Positions 1 through 8,161 of a DNA stretch of 64,000 bases are shown here, piece by piece (position 1 is the first letter of the stretch; each line of letters opens with the position of its first letter). The position numbers and the translations under genes were made by a program. The notes under the pieces were generated by a model. The model saw only the letters and a list, made by a program, of their open reading frames with translations. It did no database searches and was not told the origin of the DNA. Where the stretch lies: NCBI RefSeq assembly GCF_014191775.1, contig NZ_JACHXA010000001.1, positions 558,001 to 622,000 of the forward strand. The letters run 5' to 3'. This stretch comes from Limibacillus halophilus (GTDB lineage Bacteria; Pseudomonadota; Alphaproteobacteria; Kiloniellales; CECT-8803).

Positions 1-596
1 TGTGGGAAGAGGACAACGCCACCTTCGAAGGTGAGTTCGTGAAATTCGAGAACATCTCGATCCGCCCGCGCCCCTTGCAGCGCCCCCGTCCGCCCATCTG
101 GCTGGGTGCGGCCGCTGATCCGGCCATCAAGCGTGCGGCGATCAAGGGCGATGCTTGGATTGCAACGTCCGTCACGCAGTATGATGCCGTGAAGGAGCAA
201 GTCGGTCTTTATCATCAGGTTCGCAAGGATGCCGGCCTACCGAGGCATCCGGAGGGAATCACCAAGTGCGTCGAGCTTTACTGCGCGCCTACCAAGGCCG
301 AAGCCATGGAGATGGGCGCACCCTTCATGGCCAACAAGTATAAAGCCTACTATTCCTGGGGCATGGGCAAGAACGTGCCGGGCGTATCCGGCGAGGACCT
401 GCCGCTTGAGGAGTTGATCAAGGGGCGTTTCGTCGTTGGTGACCCGGAAGAGTGCATTGCCGAGTGCCAGCGCCATCGTGACGAGCTCGAGTGCTCGCAC
501 TTGCTGGTGCGTATGAACTTCCCGGGTATGCCGCTGGAGAACGTGCTGAAAGGCATCAAGCTCTTCGGTGAAGAGGTTCTGCCGCATATCCGCTAA
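1..596 (+). CDS. LLM-family (F420/FMN-dependent) oxidoreductase, 3' part
   Basis: This is the C-terminal part of a luciferase-like monooxygenase family protein. The reading frame is open from base 3, and residues encoded before the first possible start (W-E-E-D-N...F-E-G-E-F) match the conserved middle of the family, so the gene begins outside the window. The PRPPIWLGAAADPAIKRAA stretch is the usual (beta/alpha)8-barrel strand that contacts the flavin or deazaflavin phosphate. It ends 25 bases before npdG and heads an F420 biosynthesis operon, so F420H2 is a likelier cofactor than FMNH2. That is inference from context, and the substrate cannot be told. Confidence 0.85.
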   Translation, partial: WEEDNATFEGEFVKFENISIRPRPLQRPRPPIWLGAAADPAIKRAAIKGDAWIATSVTQYDAVKEQVGLYHQVRKDAGLPRHPEGITKCVELYCAPTKAEAMEMGAPFMANKYKAYYSWGMGKNVPGVSGEDLPLEELIKGRFVVGDPEECIAECQRHRDELECSHLLVRMNFPGMPLENVLKGIKLFGEEVLPHIR

Positions 597-621
597 ACAA
601 TTGCAAGAAGAAGAGGGTGTT

Positions 622-1293
622 ATGTCGTCGAACAAACCGAGTGTTGCTGTAATCGGTGGTACGGGGGCGCTCGGTGGCGGCATCGCCTATCGCCTGACGT
701 TAGCGGGTTATCGCGTGATCCTTGGATCGCGCGATGCCGCTAGGGCCGCTGAGGCCTCGCAGGCGTTGAACGCACGTGTTGGAGGGGGTATGGCTGTCGG
801 AGCCTCCAACCGAGACGCGGCGGAAAAGTGTGAGGTGGTCATTCTGGCTGTGCCTTTCTCCACGCATGAGGAAATTCTGACCGATATTGCCGGGCAGTTG
901 GAAGGAAAGGTTGTGGTCGATACGACCGTTCCACTTGTGCCGCCAAAGGTGTCGACCGTCCAGGTTACACAGACGGGGTCGCCGGCAGCCCGGACAGCGG
1001 AAGTTCTGGGTGATAAGGCGCAGGTCGTCTCTGCCATGCAGAATGTTGCCGCCGACAAGTTGGCAAGTGGTGAAGACGTTGCTTGCGACGTGCTGGTCAC
1101 CGGTAACAACGGCGACGCCAAAGCCACAGTGATCACCTTGATTACCGACATGGGTATGCGCGGAATCGACGCCGGTCCCCTGGCAAATAGCATCGCCGCC
1201 GAGGCCTTGACATCGATTCTGATAGGCTTGAACCGTCGGTACAAAGTAAAGGGCGCAGGTATCCAAATCACTGGTCTGGAAACTGCATCCTAG
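622..1293 (+). CDS. npdG: NADPH-dependent F420 reductase
   Basis: This 223-residue protein is of the NADP:F420 oxidoreductase family, which moves hydride between NADP(H) and coenzyme F420. Residues 8-20 form a Rossmann dinucleotide motif (VAVIGGTGALGGG) followed by LGSRD, where the Arg is suited to bind the NADP 2'-phosphate. The ATG at 622 is chosen because a purine-rich AAGAAGAGGG sits just upstream; an in-frame start at 568 would overlap the preceding gene and lacks family similarity. It lies between an LLM oxidoreductase and cofE, so it probably supplies F420H2 to that oxidoreductase. The family and the context agree well. Confidence 0.88.
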   Translation: MSSNKPSVAVIGGTGALGGGIAYRLTLAGYRVILGSRDAARAAEASQALNARVGGGMAVGASNRDAAEKCEVVILAVPFSTHEEILTDIAGQLEGKVVVDTTVPLVPPKVSTVQVTQTGSPAARTAEVLGDKAQVVSAMQNVAADKLASGEDVACDVLVTGNNGDAKATVITLITDMGMRGIDAGPLANSIAAEALTSILIGLNRRYKVKGAGIQITGLETAS

Positions 1294-1331
1294 TCCGGAA
1301 AGCTATCAGAGGAGGGGGCGAAAGCTCGACC

Positions 1332-2102
1332 ATGGGGCCTGCAGCAGTCACCTTGAGCGCAATAGGCGGTATACCGATCGTCGAACCGGGAGATGATATC
1401 GCTGCGCTCTTGATTGCGGGTCTGAACCACAACGGCATTACCCTTCAGGACAATGACGTTTTGGTCGTTGCGCAGAAAATCATCTCAAAGGCCGAGGGCC
1501 GCTTCGTCGATCTGCGCGCTGTTGAGCCAAGTCCGCAGGCCCGAGATTATGCAGATCGGGCGGGCAAGGACCCGCGCGTTGTCGAATTGATTCTGGCTGA
1601 GTCGACAGAGGTTCTGCGCTGCGTTCCGGGTGTTATCATCGTGGCGCATCGATTGGGACATGTCGCGGCAAACGCGGGCATTGATCAGTCCAACGTACAA
1701 AAGGCGGATGGTAAAGAGCCCGTACTTCTTCTTCCGGTGGATCCGGACGACTCCGCTTCGCGCCTGAAACAAGCCCTTGATCGCCATTTTGGCGTTCGCG
1801 TTGCAGTGATCATCAATGATAGCGTCGGCCGCGCTTGGCGTTTGGGCACCGTGGGCATGGCGCTGGGGGTTGCCGGGCTCCCGGCACTGGTTGATAAGGT
1901 GAACCAGCCGGACTTGTTCGGCCGCAAGCTGGAATCCACACAGATAGGGTTTGCCGATGAACTGGCGGCTGCGGCATCGCTGGTCATGGGACAGGCCGAC
2001 GAAGGCCAGCCCGCGGTGTTGCTACGCGGCGTCATCTGGGATCAGACGTCATCCAGCAGTCGTGCCTTGCTGCGCCCAGTGAATGCGGATCTCTTCCGAT
2101 GA
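1332..2102 (+). CDS. cofE: F420-0:gamma-glutamyl ligase
   Basis: CofE adds gamma-linked glutamates to F420-0 using GTP. The protein has 256 residues, the length of stand-alone CofE. It shows the family motifs VVAQKIISKAEGR (residues 45-57) and NDSVGRAWRLGTVG (about 162-175), which help bind the nucleotide and metal. Mycobacterial FbiB is longer because a nitroreductase-like domain that reduces dehydro-F420-0 is fused to its C-terminus; that domain is absent here. A strong ribosome binding site (GGAGGGGG at 1311-1318) precedes the ATG. The stop overlaps the start of cofD by four bases, so the two are probably translated together. Confidence 0.93.
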   Translation: MGPAAVTLSAIGGIPIVEPGDDIAALLIAGLNHNGITLQDNDVLVVAQKIISKAEGRFVDLRAVEPSPQARDYADRAGKDPRVVELILAESTEVLRCVPGVIIVAHRLGHVAANAGIDQSNVQKADGKEPVLLLPVDPDDSASRLKQALDRHFGVRVAVIINDSVGRAWRLGTVGMALGVAGLPALVDKVNQPDLFGRKLESTQIGFADELAAAASLVMGQADEGQPAVLLRGVIWDQTSSSSRALLRPVNADLFR

Positions 2103-3058
2103 CCGGAGGGCGTATATTGGCCCTATGCGGCGGTGTCGGCGGCGCAAAACTGGCTCATGGCCTTGCTGTGACGGTGCCAGCGGACAAGCTCTCGATCATG
2201 GTCAACACCGGCGATGATTTCGAGCATCTCGGGCTGCACATCAGCCCGGACGTCGATACGGTCCTCTATACACTTTCCGGGCGCGCCAATAAGACGTTGG
2301 GCTGGGGGCGTGGCGACGAGACCTGGAGTTTTCATGAAACCCTTGGGGAGCTTGGACTGGAGACTTGGTTCAGGCTCGGAGATCGGGATCTTGCGCTCCA
2401 TGTGGAGCGGACGCGCCAACTGCGATCCGGCGTGAGTCTAAGCGACGTTACAGCGGCGCTTGCAACGCGGCTGGGAGTGGGCCCGCGCATTCTTCCCATG
2501 AGTGATCAGCGCCTCTCGACGGTGGTCCATACTGCTTCCGGACCGCTTGCATTCCAGGAGTATTTTGTTCGGGAAGGCTGTGCGCCAGTGGTAGAGGCCC
2601 TGACCTATTGGGGAGCCGAAGCGGCAGCACCTTCACCCAAAGCGCTTGATCTGCTTAATGACGATGGGTTGGAGGCAGTGGTGATCTGTCCGTCGAATCC
2701 GTTCCTCAGTATCGCGCCGATGCTCGCGATGCCGTCGTTCCGAGATGCGCTTGCGAAGTGCCGCGCCCCGGTAGTGGCTGTTTCGCCGCTTGTCGGTGGT
2801 GACGCTGTCAAGGGGCCTCTGGCGAAGATCATGCACGAGTTGGGCTTGCCGCGAACTCAACGGTCGCTCGTGGAGTACTATGGCGACCTCGTAGACTGCT
2901 GGGTGGTGGACAACCGTGACACGGTGGAAGCCAGAGGGATACCACTGCCGGTTCTGGTGGCCAAAACTGTCATGCATGACGAAGCGAGTCGCGCCCATCT
3001 GGCGGCAGAAGTACTCGAATTCGTGTTGTCCCTGCCACGCGGTGGAGGTGAGTCATGA
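2099..3058 (+). CDS. cofD: 2-phospho-L-lactate (or phosphoenolpyruvate) transferase
   Basis: CofD/FbiA joins FO to the activated phospho-acid made by CofC, giving F420-0 or its dehydro or 3-phosphoglycerate form. The 319-residue protein starts with the diagnostic GGVGGAKL (residues 11-18), followed by NTGDDF (36-41) and HISPDVDTVLYTL (47-59), which line the GDP and FO sites in the family. The ATG overlaps the cofE stop (ATGA), and the stop overlaps the cofC start in the same way. Which phospho-acid is used (2-phospholactate, phosphoenolpyruvate or 3-phosphoglycerate) cannot be read from the sequence by eye. Confidence 0.94.
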   Translation: MTGGRILALCGGVGGAKLAHGLAVTVPADKLSIMVNTGDDFEHLGLHISPDVDTVLYTLSGRANKTLGWGRGDETWSFHETLGELGLETWFRLGDRDLALHVERTRQLRSGVSLSDVTAALATRLGVGPRILPMSDQRLSTVVHTASGPLAFQEYFVREGCAPVVEALTYWGAEAAAPSPKALDLLNDDGLEAVVICPSNPFLSIAPMLAMPSFRDALAKCRAPVVAVSPLVGGDAVKGPLAKIMHELGLPRTQRSLVEYYGDLVDCWVVDNRDTVEARGIPLPVLVAKTVMHDEASRAHLAAEVLEFVLSLPRGGGES

Positions 3059-3807
3059 TTGGCCGCCGATTTAGATGGGTGGAGGGACAACAGGGGTTGC
3101 ACGTTGTGGTGCCGGTGAAATCACTGGCACAAAGCAAAAGCCGTCTGGCGCCCCTTCTTGCGGCCCAGGATCGCCAGAAGCTAACACTCGCGATGTGCAG
3201 CGATATCCTACAGCTCCTGCGTGGATCGCAGACGATCCAGAGTATCAGCGTCGTGACCCGAGATGCGCAGGTCGCGGCATTGGCGCGAGCCGTGGATGCC
3301 ACCGTGTTGGTTCAGCAGGCTGATTGCGGATTGACAGCAGCAGTTGAAGCGGCCGCGGCGCACCTTGCGCGCCAGGGAGCCGACAATCTTTTGTATCTGC
3401 CTTGTGATGTGCCGCTGCTCGGCTATCAAGATCTTGAAGCATTGGCACACTGCGCGGGCCGACCGTCGTCGATAGCAATTGTGCCGTCACATGATGGCGA
3501 GGGAACCAACGGCTTGTTGTGCCGGCCTCCGCAAGGGTTCCCCTTTGCCTTCGAGGGAAACAGCTTCCATCGACATCGAGCGGCGGCGCGCGAAGCGAAT
3601 TTATGCATGCAGGTGCTGCGTCTCGACGGCCCCGCACTCGACATAGACAAGCCAGACGACGTCGAACGCTTCCTGAAGCGTAGCGCCGGCGATCCGTCGG
3701 TGGGTTTACGCACCCGGCGTCTGCTGTTGGATGAACTCCAGCTTCGTCAGGAAATGGCCGGACCAGGCGGCGATTTTGCACGCCAAGGCTTTGGAATGGG
3801 ATTGTAA
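3055..3807 (+). CDS. cofC: 2-phospho-L-lactate guanylyltransferase
   Basis: CofC/FbiD activates the phospho-acid with GTP. The family hallmarks are present: VVPVKSLAQSKSRLAPLL (residues 18-35), the metal-binding CDVPLL (117-122, Asp118), HDGEGTNGLL and GNSFHRH. At 250 residues it is somewhat longer than typical CofC. The extra length is an N-terminal arm of about 14 residues and a C-terminal tail after DIDKPDDVERF. It is sandwiched between cofD (ATGA overlap) and fbiC (TAATG overlap), so all four genes are translationally coupled. Confidence 0.92.
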   Translation: MIGRRFRWVEGQQGLHVVVPVKSLAQSKSRLAPLLAAQDRQKLTLAMCSDILQLLRGSQTIQSISVVTRDAQVAALARAVDATVLVQQADCGLTAAVEAAAAHLARQGADNLLYLPCDVPLLGYQDLEALAHCAGRPSSIAIVPSHDGEGTNGLLCRPPQGFPFAFEGNSFHRHRAAAREANLCMQVLRLDGPALDIDKPDDVERFLKRSAGDPSVGLRTRRLLLDELQLRQEMAGPGGDFARQGFGMGL

Positions 3808-6197
3808 TGGATATGCGACTAGAGACTGATAAGCCTTCAGTGCTGGGTAGAGTTCTGAGCGATGGAGAGGCACGCGAACTCGCGGGCAGACGGAGTCTGG
3901 CAGGCTTGATGACGGCTGCCGGCCACCTGAGAGATCAGGGGTTCGGGGAGCGAATTACCTATTCGCGAAAAGTCTTCATACCGTTATCGCAGCTTTGCCG
4001 CGATGTTTGCCACTACTGCACATTTGCTAAGGCGCCGCGGCATCTGAAGAAAGCGTTTCTGAATCCCGACGAAGTGCTGGAAATCGCTCGGCGCGGCGCT
4101 CAAGCCGGTTGCAAGGAGGCTCTGTTCACTTTGGGCGACAAGCCCGAAGCGCGCTATGAAATCGCGCGTCAGGAGCTGGCAACCCTGGGTCATCGCTCGA
4201 CCTTGTCGTATCTGGCTGAGATGGGTCGGCTTGTCCTTAAGGAAACTGGTCTGCTGCCCCATTTCAATCCTGGGCTGATGACTGCGGAAGACCTCGCCAT
4301 GTTGCGTCCGCACGCTGCGTCCATGGGGATTATGTTGGAGACGGTATCGGATCGCTTGTCGGAACGTGGCAACCCTCACTTTGGGTCGCCCGACAAGTAT
4401 CCGGCCGCGCGTTTGGCCGCGATCGAAGATGCAGGAAAAGCCAAGGTTCCCTTTACGACTGGGCTATTGGTCGGAATCGGCGAGACCAGGGAAGAGATTG
4501 TGGAAGGCCTGCTCGCAATCCGCCGGCTACATGAGGCCTATGGCCACATTCAGGAAGTCATCATCCAGAACTTCCTGCCAAAGCCCGGCACCAAAATGGC
4601 GGACGCGCCCGCGTCGGACCTGGAGACCCACCTATGGGCCATCGCGGTGGCGAGACTCATTCTTGGACCGGAGATGAGCATTCAAGCGCCCCCGAACCTG
4701 CGCCGGGAGGAGATGGGTGCCTTGATTGATGCCGGGATCAACGATTGGGGTGGTGTTTCGCCGGTCACTCCTGATCACGTCAACCCGGAGGCGCCATGGC
4801 CGCATCTTGAGGACTTGGCCACCAAGACCGCACAGTGCGGTAAGGTTCTGACGGAGCGCCTGACCGTCTATCCTCAGTACGTGAAGAACGGCGCCGCTTG
4901 GTTGGATCCAGAATTGAGATCAAAGGTCCTGCCGCTTGTGGATGCCGCAGGGGAGCTCCGCGAAGACGACTGGATCACCGGTATCTCGACCGAGCCGCCA
5001 GCCGCACAGTTAGGCCACTTGATGGCACGCTCGACGCGAACGACCACCCGCGCCTACACGGGCCTGATGCGCAAGGCCGGCAAGGGCATGGCCCTGACCG
5101 AAAGTGAGGTAGCATCGCTGTTCGAGGCACGGGGGCGAGATTTCAGCTACCTTTGCCGGACGGCAGATGAGATGCGTGCGCAAAGCTGCGGTGATGCCGT
5201 CAGTTTCGTCGTCAATCGCAACATCAACTACACCAACATTTGCTATTTTAAATGTCAGTTTTGTGCCTTCTCCAAAGGCAAGATGTCGGAGAACCTGCGG
5301 GGTCGGCCCTATGAACTGGGTTTAGATGAGATTGTGCGGCGCTCTCGGGAAGCCTGGGATCGGGGTGCCAGCGAGGTGTGCTTGCAAGGCGGCATTCACC
5401 CAAAATTCACGGGAGAGACCTATCTGTCTATCTGCAGGGCCATTCGCGAGGCGCTGCCGCAAATGCACATTCATGCCTTCTCGCCGCTGGAGATTTGGCA
5501 GGGTGCGGCCACACTCGGCAAACCGCTGGACAGTTTTCTCGCAGAATTGAAAGAAGCTGGCCTGAATACTTTGCCGGGGACCGCCGCGGAGATTCTAGAC
5601 GACGCAGTGCGCGCTACGCTTTGCCCAGACAAGATCAACACGGAGCAATGGTTGTCGGTGATGCGTGCAGCACACGCAGCGGGGCTTAAGACCACTGCGA
5701 CGATCATGTTCGGGCATATAGACGATACGCGTTCCTGGGCGCGTCATCTGCTTCACATTCGCGCGCTACAGGAAGACACGGGCGGTTTCACGGAATTTGT
5801 TCCACTGCCGTTCGTTGCATCCGAAGCCCCGATCTATCTCAAGGGACGAGCACGCCGGGGGCCGACCTTCCGTGAAAGCGTCTTGATGCATGCAGTCGCC
5901 CGTATCGTGTTCCATGGACTGATCGACAATATCCAGACCTCTTGGGTGAAGATGGGTCGTAAGGGTGCGCAGTCCTGTTTGCAAGCTGGCGCGAACGATT
6001 TGGGCGGTACCCTAATGGATGAGACCATTACCCGATCGGCGGGCGCCAGTCATGGGCAAGAAGTCGTGGCTTCCGATATGGAGAGTTTGATTGCGCAGAT
6101 TGGCCGTCGCCCCTGGCAACGTTCGACCTGTTACGAGAAGATGCTTAGCGATCGACCGGCGGCAGAAACCGAGGCGGCGTGGCAAAACCTGGCGTGA
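3807..6197 (+). CDS. fbiC: FO synthase, fused CofG-CofH radical SAM enzyme
   Basis: FbiC makes the deazaflavin FO from tyrosine and 5-amino-6-ribitylaminouracil. This 796-residue protein carries both radical SAM halves in one chain, as in actinobacteria, rather than the separate CofG and CofH of archaea. The N-terminal half holds Cys64-x3-Cys68-x2-Cys71 and the C-terminal half Cys479-x3-Cys483-x2-Cys486, each a [4Fe-4S]/SAM site. Other CofH marks are EVCLQGGIHP and the LPGTAAEIL stretch. It starts inside the cofC stop (TAATG) and is the last gene of the operon. The converging regulator gene ends only 19 bases further on. Confidence 0.95.
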   Translation: MDMRLETDKPSVLGRVLSDGEARELAGRRSLAGLMTAAGHLRDQGFGERITYSRKVFIPLSQLCRDVCHYCTFAKAPRHLKKAFLNPDEVLEIARRGAQAGCKEALFTLGDKPEARYEIARQELATLGHRSTLSYLAEMGRLVLKETGLLPHFNPGLMTAEDLAMLRPHAASMGIMLETVSDRLSERGNPHFGSPDKYPAARLAAIEDAGKAKVPFTTGLLVGIGETREEIVEGLLAIRRLHEAYGHIQEVIIQNFLPKPGTKMADAPASDLETHLWAIAVARLILGPEMSIQAPPNLRREEMGALIDAGINDWGGVSPVTPDHVNPEAPWPHLEDLATKTAQCGKVLTERLTVYPQYVKNGAAWLDPELRSKVLPLVDAAGELREDDWITGISTEPPAAQLGHLMARSTRTTTRAYTGLMRKAGKGMALTESEVASLFEARGRDFSYLCRTADEMRAQSCGDAVSFVVNRNINYTNICYFKCQFCAFSKGKMSENLRGRPYELGLDEIVRRSREAWDRGASEVCLQGGIHPKFTGETYLSICRAIREALPQMHIHAFSPLEIWQGAATLGKPLDSFLAELKEAGLNTLPGTAAEILDDAVRATLCPDKINTEQWLSVMRAAHAAGLKTTATIMFGHIDDTRSWARHLLHIRALQEDTGGFTEFVPLPFVASEAPIYLKGRARRGPTFRESVLMHAVARIVFHGLIDNIQTSWVKMGRKGAQSCLQAGANDLGGTLMDETITRSAGASHGQEVVASDMESLIAQIGRRPWQRSTCYEKMLSDRPAAETEAAWQNLA

Positions 6198-6216
6198 TTT
6201 CGTAAATCGATGAGGG

Positions 6217-7593
6217 TCAGACGACGGTCCCGCTGACCGCATGCTTGTGCTGGAGGATTCGAGCTAATCTCTCGAGGCCACTTTGCAACTGCTCCCGCGT
6301 CTCGCAGCCACCAAGGCTGATCCGGAAAGCCTGGATTGAGGGTGTCGGAGAAACTGCAAAATGCGAGGCGGGGGAGATTCTTACCCCCTGGCGCAGGGCC
6401 TCAGTGCAGAACTCATCAGCTTGCCAGCCGGCGGGAGCTAGCCCCCACACGTGGTACCCTGGGAAAGTAACGGGTTTTACGCAGTCCAGAAGCGACGTCG
6501 TCAGGGTCACGCGTGCTTTCGCTTCCCGGCGATGAAGGTCTAGGCACTTGTCCATCTGAGACCCGGCTAGAAGGATACCCGCCAGCTCGGCATAGAACAA
6601 AGGCCCGATCCATTGTGTGCTGATCAGCGCATCGTGGAATATAGGAAAAACCTGGGGCGGCACGACGGCATATCCCAAACGGAACCCGGGAGTCACACAC
6701 TTGGAAAAGCTCGTCAGGTAAAGGGTTCGCTCGGGCGCGTAGTGAGCAATCGGGTGTAACTGATCACCGGCCAATGGCACATTGATCGCATCTTCCAAGA
6801 TGATGGCGTCGGCTTTGCGGCATACCTCGGCCAGCGCGCGCCGCCGTTCCATTGAAAGGCTCGCTGTCGTAGGGTTCTGCGCGACCGTCGTGACGATCAC
6901 GATCTTGGCCCCACTGTTCCGCAGTTCCCGGCCGACACTATCTGGCAGCAACCCCTCGTCGTCCATATCCGCGCCAATCAGCTTCAGCCCCCGGTACTCG
7001 GCAATACGCTTAATGCCGGTGTAGGTGAAAGGCTCGCAGATAACACTGTCTCCTGGTTTGGCTAGCGCTCCGAAAGCGGCCATCAATCCTTGATGCACAC
7101 CGTGCGTTGGGAGTACCGACTCGACCCCGACATCAAGTCCGAAGCGCGACACCCACTCGGCGCCAGTAGCGCGGTGCCGGGAATTGCTGCCGTATGAAGA
7201 GTATCCAAAAGCGTCATGGCTGATTTTACGGGCCGCCACTTCTGCCAACGCAGCGTCGAGCAGACCTGCGACCAGATCGCTGGGCAAGGTATTGATACTG
7301 AGGTCGACTATCTCGGGAGCCGCACCGGGTAGCGTGGAGCGGTCTTTTACATAGGTGCCGCTGCCAGGGCGGGCGACCACTAATCCACGTCTCGACGCCT
7401 CCGCGATCGCACGGGTCACCGTCGCAATGGTTACACCGAACATCCGAGCCAAGTCGCGTTGGGGAGGAAGGCGATCGCCTTCCCTCAGATGTCCCCCGCT
7501 GATGCGGTCTTCCAGTGCACCCACGAGGGCAAGATACTTGGGGCCGCTGCCTGTATGTGTTTGCAGTTTCCATTCCGACATCGCGGCACTCAT
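6217..7593 (-). CDS. MocR/GabR-type regulator (GntR HTH plus aminotransferase domain)
   Basis: This 458-residue protein has an N-terminal winged helix (about residues 18-84: LREGDRLPPQRDLARMFGV, then VARPGSGTYV). A type I aminotransferase-fold domain fills the rest, with the pyridoxal phosphate lysine Lys298 in SFSK and Arg in FRLGY. MocR proteins use the second domain to sense PLP adducts of an amine or amino acid. A GGAG box eight to ten bases before the ATG supports this start. It is divergent from an HisC-like aminotransferase gene and converges on the F420 operon. The divergent region holds repeated TACTAT half-sites that could be its operator. The effector is unknown. Confidence 0.9.
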   Translation of the reverse strand: MSAAMSEWKLQTHTGSGPKYLALVGALEDRISGGHLREGDRLPPQRDLARMFGVTIATVTRAIAEASRRGLVVARPGSGTYVKDRSTLPGAAPEIVDLSINTLPSDLVAGLLDAALAEVAARKISHDAFGYSSYGSNSRHRATGAEWVSRFGLDVGVESVLPTHGVHQGLMAAFGALAKPGDSVICEPFTYTGIKRIAEYRGLKLIGADMDDEGLLPDSVGRELRNSGAKIVIVTTVAQNPTTASLSMERRRALAEVCRKADAIILEDAINVPLAGDQLHPIAHYAPERTLYLTSFSKCVTPGFRLGYAVVPPQVFPIFHDALISTQWIGPLFYAELAGILLAGSQMDKCLDLHRREAKARVTLTTSLLDCVKPVTFPGYHVWGLAPAGWQADEFCTEALRQGVRISPASHFAVSPTPSIQAFRISLGGCETREQLQSGLERLARILQHKHAVSGTVV

Positions 7594-8161
7594 TAGCTCC
7601 AGCTATCGCCTATCCCGTTTCAGTGCGAACACGTCCTTCGTCGAGTATCAGGGTGTGTAGAACCTCGACAAGTACAGTCATGGCTATCGGGATGCCATGT
7701 TACAGGTGGCACCCCAAAGTTCAACGTGTGACACCGGCGCCGGTTTGAGATTGTTGGTGATCTCTGCTCGTTGAGTTTTCGAGCAGCAGCATTCTGTGAT
7801 AAGCATGGTTTATATTGTACTATATTTTTCTAATATGCAAAGGAAAAGTGTACTATTTTTGAGAAACCGAAAAGATCGGCCACCCAGCTAGTAAAAAAGC
7901 GAATGAGGGCAAAGCATCTCAGAACTGAAAGGTTAATAAGTGGCAGATTCTGGGAGTTTTTTGCATCCACACAGCCCAGCATCCGGAACGAGGCGAGCCC
8001 GTAAACTGATTAATCAAGACCACAGCAGATCGGTGGCGCGATGCCATGTATTTTAACAATGTAATAGTATTTTTGTGATTGAGATTGTTTTTGCACTAGG
8101 TTAATATCTGATCAGTTGGTGTTCGGTAACTGCGATATTCGTTTAATTGAGGAGCTGAAAA
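7594..8161. promoter_or_regulatory. Divergent regulatory region with TACTAT repeats
   Basis: This 568-base region between the MocR gene and the HisC-like gene contains no convincing gene and becomes AT-rich after about 7800. TGTACTAT occurs twice in the same orientation (7816-7823 and 7849-7856), 33 bases apart, which is about three helical turns. An inverted copy, ATAGTA, is at 8064-8069. A sigma-70-like promoter for the right-hand gene is TTGAGA (8079-8084), 17 bases, then TAATAT (8102-8107). Direct repeats on one face of the helix plus an inverted copy fit what is known of MocR-family binding sites. Assigning them to this MocR is inference. Confidence 0.5.
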
